A stretch of 64,000 bases of DNA. Source: Echinarachnius parma (Eukaryota > Echinodermata > Echinoidea > Clypeasteroida > Echinarachniidae). Below the pieces are notes generated by a model that did no database searches, had not been told where the DNA came from, and worked only from the letters and a program-made list of their open reading frames with translations. The position numbers were made by a program, and so were the translations under genes. How positions within the stretch are numbered: the stretch's first letter is position 1; each line of letters opens with the position of its first letter. This document shows positions 34,700 through 46,600 of this stretch, piece by piece. The stretch covers positions 60,001-124,000 of the forward strand of contig JBAMJV010007665.1 of NCBI GenBank assembly GCA_037951105.1, in the 5' to 3' direction.

Positions 34700-37600
34700 A
34701 AGTAGAAGTAGTAGTAGTAGTAGTAGTACCAACAAGTGTACGAAAATACCCACATTCCCCCCCACCCCCTCCTAGCATGGGATCTAGACCCGTAGTGTGG
34801 AGTAGTTGTGCTGAAGTGTTAAATTTGCGTGAGGGTTGGAAGTATGATTACCTTGCTCGTCATCGGCGTCGACCGCAACAGTTTGGTCATTTGGTTGTAG
34901 GACGTCATTCATAGCAATCTCCTCGTCTGTCATGTCTGTCATTCATAAAAAGACGGAAAAGAATTAAAGTTAAGTAATTACAAGGTTAACATTTTTATAT
35001 AAATCTGTTCTAAAAGGATATGTTCACTGGGGTAGAACTGTTTTGAGAAGGAGTGGGATGATCCTTTAACCAGATCAAATAATAATGTTGATAATAATAG
35101 GTTCGATTTGCATTGAGCCTAATATGACACAAAATCAGCTCTAGACGCTTTACACTATTAGTATGACTCCAACTGACACTGTCACGCTTAACCTGTACGC
35201 TTTGCAAAAATATTGATGAGACCAAAATAAGCATGCACACAAAGTAGTAATCAGGACCCATAGTCATGCAAGCCTATTAACTAACTTCCTTGCTATAGGG
35301 GCTGTCACACATTCACGGTGCCAAGACGGATGACCACGGATTGACGGTCCGGGGTCCTCCGGGGTACTACTCCCTGTTGTGTCCGGGATGTTCCGTGTTG
35401 CCTCCGGCGTGATTCGTGTTGCCTCCGGCGTGATCCTTGGGCGCACTGGGGAAAATTAAACCTGCACAATTTTCACCCCGGACGTCTCCGGATGAAATCA
35501 TTCCGTGTTGGTACCGTGTTGGCACCGTGGACGTCCGTGTAGCCACCGGAAGCTCCGTGTTGAGATCGGCGTTCTCCGGGGATCAATGTTCTATTGTTCA
35601 GCTCATCCGTGTTGAATCCGTGAATATAAAGTCCCCGTCTTCTCCTTCTGTCCGTTCCCTCTTCTCTGAGGTCATGATCTCGCAAGATGAGATCTTCTGC
35701 TACAAGTACTTTTATCTTCATGATGTTCACCAGCAGAAGCATATTTTGAAGAATCTCTGGAGTATTTTCCATATTTGCTCTATAAAGATGCAGAAAGTAA
35801 CACTAACCCTTTTATCCAGTGTCTACAGAGACAACGCACAGTCAACAATCCGAATACGCCGGGAGAAAACAAATTGAAAAGACACGTGCAATAGAAGTGC
35901 GCTCCGGGTTCACTCCGGCGACGTCCGTGTTGCTTCCGTGCTTAAGGCCCAGTCCCACACTTACGATTTGACATTCGTCGAGAAAATCGCTTAGGTCGTG
36001 TTCCATCGTGTTACATCGTATCGGTTCTTCCCCCAAAACCATTGCGCATCGTGAAGAAAATCGTGAAAGCGGAGCCAAAATCGCCGTCTTCAACTGTACA
36101 AAACAATCGCCACGCCACGACGATTTTCACCAAAAATCATTGTATTTACCGTTGCATATTCGTGTCAAGGGTAAACCCCCACTTGGTCTAAACCCGCTTC
36201 GTCTAATATCCACTTCGTCTAATCCTACATAGTCTAAACCCATTTCGTCTACAACCACTTGGTCCAATAGCCGGTTCGTTTAATAACCATTTGGGCTATA
36301 CCCTTATCGTCTAATATCCACTTGGTCCAAACCCACTTAGTCTAATGCCATTTCGTCTAATCACCAGATTGTCTAATATTCTATTGGTCTAATACCACAA
36401 CGTCTAATATCCATTAGGGCTATACCCACTTCGGCTATATCCAGATGGGCAGTTTCTCACTTCGTCTAATCACCATTTCATCAAATTCCTGTTTGGTCTA
36501 ATTGACAGTTGGGCTACTCCCACTTGGGCTAATGTCCCACTTGGGCTAATGCCCACATGGTCTAATGCCCACATGGTCTTATGCCCATTTGGTCTAATGA
36601 CCATTTGGTCTAATGGAAGTTTGATATGATATAGGTGTTACAACGAATGTTTTCTTTCCCACTCGTATACAAATACAAAAGGGGGAGGGGGGATAATTGT
36701 ACATGTCATTCCCCACCTTGTGAGGCGGGATGTATCCCACTCATCCTCCCGTTGCCTGTTTGACGATATACCATTTTATGGAACCTGTTTTTTTTTCAAG
36801 GTACCTGATTATAACGCCCACTTGTTTCCTTTTAGGTGGTCAATATGCACCGTTTGATGAATAGTGGGAAAATAGATAAAATAGATATTATCTATTATAG
36901 ATATTATCTATTTTCTCTTCGGTGGTGTATGAAGGTCACCTGATTGTAATGGCCAATTATTTTTCTTTTATACACAGGTTTCGTCTCACTGTGGCTAAAT
37001 ATCCATAGAGCTATAATTACGGGTGCGCTTCGTTATTCCGAAGGTTCGCTATTCCTAAAATGAAATCGGGTTCGTTATTCCGAAGGTTCGGTACTCCTAA
37101 AATGAATTAGGGTTCGTTAATCCGAAAATGAAATTGGGGGTGTTTCATGGGCCCCCTCCCAAATCAATTTAAATCATGGCTTTTATCTAATTTGATTGGA
37201 AAAGAGAGTAAAACAAGAAAACTCAGATTGCACAGTTTCAATTAAAACAATGCAAAAGCTCCTTAACGGGGGGGGGGGGGGGGGGGGGCACCCCCTCCCA
37301 CACCCCCTTTAGCAAAAAGCTAAATCCGCCCCTGCCCTTAGTTGCTATTTATGATGAAATACATACAATTCAGACAAATAAAATGTTAGAATTAAGATAT
37401 TTTGGACTGATATCAAGCAGCAAAATCTAACTTTATGACATAATTATAATTATATAATATCAAATTGATTTTGGTTTAATTTCATGTGTTTTTTTTACAT
37501 GAGAAAGATATAAATATATCTCAAATATCTCATTCTTATTGCACTGTTTTACAAAGAAAAAGAAAATCACTTTTGAGGAAATTCATTTCAGATTATAACA

Positions 37601-40600
37601 ACATATTACAAATGATTCTTATACAATTTTACTAGAATTTTAAAGCCACTCTTTGCCCCCTCCCCTTCTCCCACACCCCCATGCAGCCACGGCAATTAGA
37701 ATAAGATTGATCCCCTTTCCCAAGACCACACTGCTCAAAATAATTTGTTTAGCCAACATTCAAATTCAAAAAATCAAATTCTTTTCTACGTCGTATTTTT
37801 TAATAACCCTAATTTCATTTTAGGACTAACGAACCTTCAGAATAACGAACCCGATTTTATTTTCGGATCAACGAACCTTCGGAATAACGAACCTTCCGAA
37901 TAACGGACTGTAACCATAATTACAACCTTATGGAATCGTTCATACGGTATACGGTATACAGGCGGTGGCCACCACACAAGTCCGTGTGGGCGATCGTTAG
38001 ACCAAATGGGAATTAGACTAAATGGTCATTAGACCAAATGGTCATTAGACCAAATGGGAATTAGACTAAATGGTCATTAGACGAAATGCTTTTAGACCAA
38101 GTGGAAAATAGACCTGATGGTATTAGACGAAATGGTATTGGACCAAATGGTTATAGACCAAACGGTAATTAGACCAATTGCATATGGACCAAGTGAAGAG
38201 TAGCCTAACTGAGAATTAGACGAACTGGTATTAGACGAAGTGATAATAGACGAAACGAGGAAAAAAAAAAGTAGACGAAGTGACAATTAGCCCATTTGGT
38301 GATTATACGAAACGGCAGTTGCCTAAATGGGCATTAGACCTAGTGATGATTAGACCAAATAGGTTTAGCCGAAGTGAAGTTAGACGAACTGATGATTGGA
38401 CCAAGTGGTATTAGACCAAGTGAATATAAACCGTGTCAAGTCGTTCCACATCGTTGCAATTCGTTGCGACTCGTATCGCTTCGTTGTAAAGATCGCCGCT
38501 TTCCGTTTTTGAACTGACCATGGGCGTAGAGACTTACGTAATACCTATTCATCACGAGGGGGGGGGGGGGGGGGTGAATGAATAGATGATCCCCCTGTTG
38601 AATGACAGATCTACGCCCGTGGAACTGACTCAAGCAAGTCCGATTGTTCATATTGTGCATTGCCCGATTGTATCATAACAAGAATGTGAGGAAATCGTTG
38701 CGACATGGCGATAGTTTTGAACCGGTTCAAAATTCGTTGTGCTAACACGATTCATGGCGTTCTTCGCGATGCGCAACGGTTCGAAGAACGAATAACAATG
38801 ACTCGCAACGAACTACAACGACTCGCGACGACTCAAGCAATTTTCTCCACGAATGATGATTCGTTGCAAGTCGCCGTAAAAATCGCCACTATGGGACCAC
38901 AACTGTTTTTCGGCCACGATTTTTCTACCGCAATGGTTAAAGACAAAAGAAGGACGAACTGACTCGTCGAACAACGACGAAGAACGAATTTTCGTCTTGA
39001 ATCGCCATACAATTATTCCCAATTCGTTGTTAAATCGTGGCTAAATCGAGTCGATTCGTTCTAGTAAATCGTTGCGAGTCGCCGTGAAAATCGTCAGTAT
39101 GGGACTGGGCCTTTATCCGTGTAGGCACCGTACTTCTCCGTGTTCACACTAGTCTAGGTTCTATACTCTGTAAACACCTTTCCCCTATATATCGCGTAAA
39201 ACCTGTGAATCTGTACGCCCGGTGAATCTGTATGGACACAGAGTATAGGAAGACTTGACAATAGCTCCGCCCATCGCGAGTGATAGCTAGACAGCGCACC
39301 GACTGTGTTCAACGTATCGAGTGGGTTCAGAGCGTAGTCTGTGTTTTGCATACCAAACTACAAATATCAGCCGAAGATCTTCACTTCAAACTTAGTAGTT
39401 TATTGTAAAACACTTTTAATCAATGTTGTTTTCTCTTTTTATACACCCACTAATGAAACACATTATCCTTTTACAATGGGATTCTCACTGTGTTCATTAT
39501 TTATGTTATTCACAAAGTACAATGTCCATAATGCAACTCATATTGAAAACTAATGCCCGCCTTCAAACTTTATTGATGTTGATAAGACAAATTTCCAGAA
39601 TGTCTACATTAGTACACAAATGTGATATACTTGAAATTGTAGTCTTTATGTAAACTTTTATGTTTTAACTTTTGCATTTGATGAACTAGTGTAAGTCAAA
39701 GTAAACCAATACTTTTAGCAGGTTATTGTCAGCATTGGCAGTCATCTTGTCTCAAGAATCAAATGTGGCCGCCGCAGGAATGTTAAAATTCAAGTATTTC
39801 AATGAAGACGATATCATAATAAATAAAAATTCCTGTTTCATTACACATAAATTATGCAAATGAGGCATATTTATACAGGAATTCTGCGTCTCTTTTGACA
39901 TATCTTCTTTTATTCCAAGAATGAGTCAGCAATTGATTGTTACATCCCAGTAAAGATTGTACTAGACATATTATACAGATATGGAGTTCAACAATAACAC
40001 AAAATTTTAACATTGCTGCCGGCGGCCATCTTGAACTTGAGGGGTTAGACGGTCACCAAACGTTACAAAAATACCCCACCCCTGGGATCTAGGCCCAGAT
40101 TTACTGGAGTTTTCGATATGGTATGAGGAATTCAATTCTTACTTTGCTCGCCAGGCTCATCGTCGTCCGTAACATCATTGGCAGCGTCATCATCCGTAAA
40201 ATAATCGTCATTGTCGTCATCAACATTGTAGCCTCCTGCTTCAAGGTGTGCGCTGTCACGCCGGGCCATGTTTTCACCGGCAAGACTAGCTTGCTGGAAT
40301 GGTTCATCGTACACATGGTCTGCATGGGCATCTGCCGGCATGGCGCCCCTTTCGGTGAAGTCTCTCATGGGAATGGTTGGAGCGGGTTTTTTCTCTCGGC
40401 AGCTGCGGACCAACAAGCATGTAAGACATGTGGCGACTATGCAGGCGAAGGAGAGACCAGCTATGATGCCTATCATTGATATGCTAATCCCTTCTTGCTC
40501 AGAAGAAGATACTGGTGGAGACCAAGGTGCTCCCACTGTCGTATCTATACAAACAAAGGGGGGGTTATATCCATTTCTTTATTGTTTTTAACATGCATAA

Positions 40601-43600
40601 ATGCATCTGATGTGTCTCAAGCATTTTCTCGGCATATATAAATTGTTGAAGAACTTTTTTGCTTTCGTTCAGTCATAATAAATGCACACACATACACACC
40701 AAACACTTGGAAGCTTTAAAGGGATCTAGTAACATTTTGAAAATCCACAAAACCCATTTAGAACTGATCTAGTGGACTTCACATACATTATTGTATTATT
40801 ATTACCAATAGAACAAGTTGCGGTTTACCGAATGTCTCTTTAGTTACAAAGATATTTATGATTTTAACACATCTCCATGGGAGAATTCCAACTGTGTACA
40901 AGGTAAGTGCAATTTGTAAGCAAATGTCACTTTTGCATTTTCGCTCATTACTCGGTCATATGACATTCATTTACCATCATACAAGTTTCACATACGCTCA
41001 GTGAACATAATTATCGGATTACATTAATACACATTTTATCAACCTTCCGAACGTTTTTGCACAATAATGTCAAAAAAGTAAATTGCCCCTTTAGCTAACG
41101 GGCATGCAGCTATCTAACATATCGATAAGAAACATTGTATAATAAATACTGTATTAATGTAATATATGTGAATGATCATATGGGAACCGACCTGTATTTT
41201 CTGTCCGAACTGTTCCTCCAGTCGTTAAAGCTGCTTTTGTGGATGTTGTGTCATTTTCCAACATAGTTGAGCCTTGTGGCTGATCTGTAGTGAAGATGAT
41301 ATAGTCGTAGATTTGAAGATTGGCATATGTAGGGATGTATACAGGGCACTGTGCAAAATGCTACACCGCGGTTCCCCATTAGGAACTAGTTTTATTTGTA
41401 GGCATTTCATAACACTGAATCAATGAGTATTACGCACCAAGCGCAATGCATTCGAAAGATACTAGCGTGCTTCTGATTTGAAATCTGAACGACCTTTCAA
41501 GCTTTAAAGTAGAATTTATTTGTTTTTAAATTTAGATTCAGCTCATATTTCTATATTTCATACATAATCCATAACACGAATATTACAAATAAGTATTTCG
41601 AAACATTGTTATTGAGGAGTTATCATCAATAAATTAGTGGTAATTTGTAAGCCAGTAATGTGGCATCAAAAGTCCCGCCGAAACCAACTGAATATTATGA
41701 CGTCATTCATTGAGTAAGTCATCCTTAGCAGACGATGTCCGATATATAACAAACACATTTTATCTGGCCTTTTTAACATGACTCTGTTCAATCATCCTTG
41801 TTTATTGAGGAGAATATTTGTCATTATTTGCTCCTCTGCCTCACTCTTAAAAGCACTTTGTTGTTCTTTGACACACAATTTTCCCGTAAGCATGCTAAAT
41901 AACGTTATTTTAATCTATCACATCGCCCATAAGTATCACACACAGAACTGCACATTCAGCGACACCCGCATCAAAATACAGCTGTTGAACAATGGGCCAA
42001 TAGATCGTGCCCAGACTTCGGCGGGTCTTTCAAGCAGATAAAGTAGGACGGTGTGTGACTTACTTCATTGAATTTGTCTTTATTTCCGTAAATGTCTCCG
42101 AGTGAATGATTATTGTGTATAAGTCGAGGTGAACCTTATTTACAAAATGCAATGAAATAAATGCGCTTTCGTGACAAGAATACACGTTTAGCAGACAAAA
42201 TAAGTGCACTAATGGTTGTGTAGATTCGCAATGAGACATCGTCTGCTTATGTTAAACTTACTCAATGAGTGACGTCATCAAAACATTGGCGTTTTTTAGC
42301 GCAAAGAGCGCTTGTTTTCGATTCTTGTGATGGGGTTTTGTTTTGTTGTTGTAATAAGATATCGTGTTGGTATGGGAAACAAAAAAAGTATTAATTTTAA
42401 TGTGTTAGTCCCTAGCCCATAAGTGATGCATTGTTCTCATATTTTGTGATTTTCAATGAAATTCTACTTTAAATTGAATGATAGCGTCTCAATCGATTTA
42501 ATAGGCAGACACATGGGGGCAGCTCTATTATCATGATAATACGATATTAACAAATAATAATTTAATTGGACGAGGCATGATAAGTGAAGTGTATACAATG
42601 GTAATTTAATTTTTTTGAAAAATTCATTCATTTGCATATTTATGGTTGTTTATGCAAGGTCATACAATTAATATTTTTACCCATAAATCATATATTCTTC
42701 ATAGATAAACAATGGTTTTCTCTACATAATCTTTACAGCATTTGGAATAATAATACGACAAAAAAATTTGGAAGAGCCAGGTTCTTCCTTATGTTTTCTA
42801 TTGTTTTTTTGAATAATTTTTTATGTATATCTTTGTTTTACTTTTGTATTTAATTGTTTTTGCTGTTTATTTTATTTATAACTATAATTCAACTTTTTTG
42901 AACCCCAAAACAAAATAAAATGTAAACAAGACCAAACAACCAATGACATACCTCTTTTTACAAAAACTAATATTTCCATATGTTTTGTACACAAATCACG
43001 AAATTGAGCGATTTTCGGGCTGACATGCTTAGACAAAAGGTCATGTGACTTCGTAACGGTAAGTCGGATTTTCAGAATTTATGTTATGAAATATGCGCAA
43101 TACCCAAAAGGAAAAGGTCAGCAAGCAGCGGCGCGTCATCTTACCGCGTTTTGGAGCAATTGAAAAAATCGCGGAGGGGGAGGGGCCATTATGGCCCCCC
43201 GGCCTTATTAGGGTTAAATGAAAGGCATTATTTAAACATAAAGTTGAACAATTATTAAGGTATACGTATTAGCTGAAACCACTTTTTTTCATTTACCAGC
43301 TTAGTTATAATAAATCAAGTAATTGTTAATAGACGTGTGCTTTCAGCATTTTACCAGACAAAATTATGAAACCACTTTTTTCATTTACCAGCTTAGTTAT
43401 AATAAATCAAGTACTTGTTAATAGACGTGTGCTTTCAGCATTTTACCAGACAAAATTATGAGGTTATAAGCGAAAAGAGAACATCATTTACACATATAAA
43501 ATGTTGGTGATATTAGTTTATACAACATTGTGTTTGTATTCTTTAGAACTTTCCAGCAACTGGCTCCGTTTCAAGAGGGTCATGTGCTTTAGCTGGTGAT

Positions 43601-46600
43601 GGTGCAGTGACAGTTGTGGTATAAAGATCTAAAAAAAAATAGAACGCGTGATGAGCAGACGTAATGAAAGCATGCATTGATATCTGAAACTAATCAGTTG
43701 TCTTGTACTTTGCTCCAAAAAAGTGAAACAATTCTTTGGAGTATAACTTGGTGCTGTAGTGCATCGTTGTAAAAATCTCCATCTTCAAATAACATAAATA
43801 TGTTGTAAGGTCACTAAAAGATGATTATGTTTGAAAGCTGTAGATATATATAAAATCAGAAATTAGACTTGACTTTTGTGGCACTGCATGTAAAACATTT
43901 ATCACCAATCCTACAAATCCGTGTTCATGGAGCATATTCGCATTTCTCTCATAGTAATAGTAATCGTAAACTGTTACCTGTTTCACAGTGTGTTCCTTCG
44001 TACCCAGAGGGACAGTTGCAGGTGTACTGATTGACCCCATCCACACACGTTGCACCATTAAGGCAATGATTGGGTGAACATTCGTTGATATCTGAAAACA
44101 TGGACATTATGAAAGAAAATATACTTAACAGAACTACAGAGAAAATGTACACCTCAAACCCAAGTGTATTAGTTGTCATGTACTCGTCTTGAATCAGTCA
44201 GTGAATAAAATTGTACAAATTTGGTGGTTATTTAATGACAGATGTGTGCATAATACTTTCAAAAAAAGTACCTCTTTCACTTACCTGGCTCTAAACACTT
44301 ATTAACTTATTTTTAAAATACATTTACATTTTGGGAAATGTTGACGCACTTTGTAATTGAAAAGGCAAACTATTTATGGAGAAATTATAATCACTTGTTT
44401 TATTCGAGCATGAATATTTTATGTATTAAATGATGATTCATTCCAAAATAGGACATCAAATATTTACTTGTCTGACAGTTGGTACCAGTGTATCCAGGAA
44501 GACATGCGCAGAAGTAATCATTTACCAAATCGTTACATACTGCTCCATTACGACAAGGATTGGATGAACACTCATCAGTATCTGAGAGTTGAACAAATAT
44601 ACAGTCTGGATGTTAGTTGACCTTTAGTGACCGTGTATTCATATTCATGTCAGTACATGTAAGATCAACATTAATAATGCAAGCTGGTACATTTAGCGCC
44701 CTATGCTACAATATTGATACATCCGATACAATTGTTAATAAAATGTATTCATGATAAAATGATTATCGCATCTGTCCATCTTCAAATGTCATGAATACGC
44801 TAATAAGTTTAAATTGTAATAATATAGAAGGCTTAAACAAGCAATTAGAGGGCGTGACTGTTTTGGCACCTCTATCACTCTCAGAATTGTTATAACATAT
44901 TACCTGTTTCGCAGTGTGTTCCTTCGTACCCAGAGAGGCAGTTGCAGATGTACTGATTGACCCCATCCACACACGTTGCACCATTTAGGCAAGGATTGGG
45001 TGAACATTCATTGATATCTGAAAACATTGAAATTATGAAAGAAAATATATCTCAAAACAAGAAGTTAGCACAATACAGGGAATATATACTCCTAAAACTC
45101 GTATGTATTAGATGGTATGTACTCTGCTACATTTGGAAAGTAATGATACATTTTAGTTGACAGTGAAGCATTCTTACTCGTTGCTGTTGTGCACAGGTGA
45201 TGATATGACAGAAACTGTATCGAGTTCTTTCAAGTTGAAAGTGTTTTGGCTTCAAACACTAATAATAAAAAAAATGATTAAGTATTACTTTAGGAGCATG
45301 TTGACGCACTTTGTAATTCAAAAGACAAAATAATAATTCGATTAGACAAATTGGTTTATATGGAGATCTGCTTTAAACGATTGTAAAATGACGCAAACTG
45401 ACAGGGTATGGCCACGATTCGAGATCGTTAGGACATTTCAAGACATTTATGTACGGTACAGTCCAAGGAGGGAGAAAGAGAGGCAGACAGGAAGAGAAGA
45501 GAATGTACCATCACTGATTGGACAGGCCTAAGAAGGTAATAAGATAGACAAAAGAAATTGAAGGATTAAGGAAGCTGGGTAAAAAGTCACTGTTGGCGTC
45601 CCTACGACCAGTTAGATTACGGTAGAGGTGGGGTAAGGTGAGGTGAGGGGAGGAAGGAAAATTTTACACATTTGTTATAATATATTATACTAATCTCACT
45701 TTTTATAATCAATATATGCATAATTATTTCCAAAAAACCGATATCACTTACCTGTCTGACAGTTGTTTCCAATGTATCCTGCAACACATGTGCAGAAGTA
45801 AGCGTTTACCAGATCATTACATACTGCTCCATTACGACAAGGATTGGATGAACACTCATCGGTATCTGAGAGTTGAATACATATCCACATCTTGATGTTA
45901 GTTAACTATCAGTGAACATTTGTTCATGTTAGTGCGTGCAAGGTCACAAATGAATCATACAAGTTTGCCTATTCAGCGCCATTCTCAACCATATTGATAC
46001 ATCCGATAAAATGGAAATTAATCATATACAATTATTTTAGCCATTTTCAAATGTGACGAATATGTTTAAGTTAAATTTAAAACAAGTATTATGTTACGAA
46101 GTTGTGGATGTACCTCAAAAGGATACAAATCAGCAATTAGACTTGAATTATGTGGCACTGCATATGTATAGCTCTGATCACAGTTTATACAAATTCGTTT
46201 TTATGGAGGATGTTTGCTTCTTAGATCTATCATACTTATTGTATATACACATAGTTACCTGTTTCACAGTGTGTTCCTTCGTACCTAGAGGGGCAGTTAC
46301 ATGTGTACTGATTGACCCCATCCACACACGTTGCACCATTTAGGCAGGGATTGGATGAACATGCATTGATATCTAAAAACATACAAATTATGAAAGAAAT
46401 TAAAACAAGAACTTAAAGGAACTACAGAGAAAGTATACAACTAAAACCCGTGTGTATTTGTTGTCATTTACTCTGCTCTAGATCAGAAAGTGAACATTTT
46501 ACAAGAAACATGTTTTTATCGATTTCTTTCTAGTTAAGAGTATTGCATATTGGCTGCCTCAACCAGTTGTTAAAGATAAATAACAGTTTTGGAAAAGTTA

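Larger units (their letters stand above)
35946..39111. mobile_element. Fold-back element F3 (TCGTTGCGA sub-repeats), second layer
   Basis: The left end GGCCCAGTCCCACACTTACG is mirrored by the right end TCAGTATGGGACTGGGCC. Both arms contain many degenerate AATCGTTGCGACTCG words (left 35960-36160, right 38433-39105). Flanks are TTAA on the left and TTTA on the right, possibly a decayed 4-bp duplication. It is itself split by F1 copy 2. Confidence 0.75.
35298..39154. mobile_element. Fold-back element F2 (CCGTGTTG sub-repeats), outermost of the nest
   Basis: The left arm from GGGGCTGTCACACATTCACG is packed with words like CCGTGTTGCCTCCGG (35320-35620, again 35890-35940). The right arm 39116-39154 resumes with CCGTGTAGGCACCGTACTTC and CCGTGTTCACAC. 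Element F3 interrupts it. No convincing target duplication remains. It lies between the transmembrane exon and T1 of gene 2. Confidence 0.65.

Noticed and set aside
34507..34778. Minus-strand frames rich in Tyr or Thr
   Set aside because: They translate the TAG microsatellite.
40123..40591. Plus-strand frames over the gene 2 transmembrane exon
   Set aside because: Shadows of the minus-strand coding exon, which has splice signals, phase and a homologue in gene 1.
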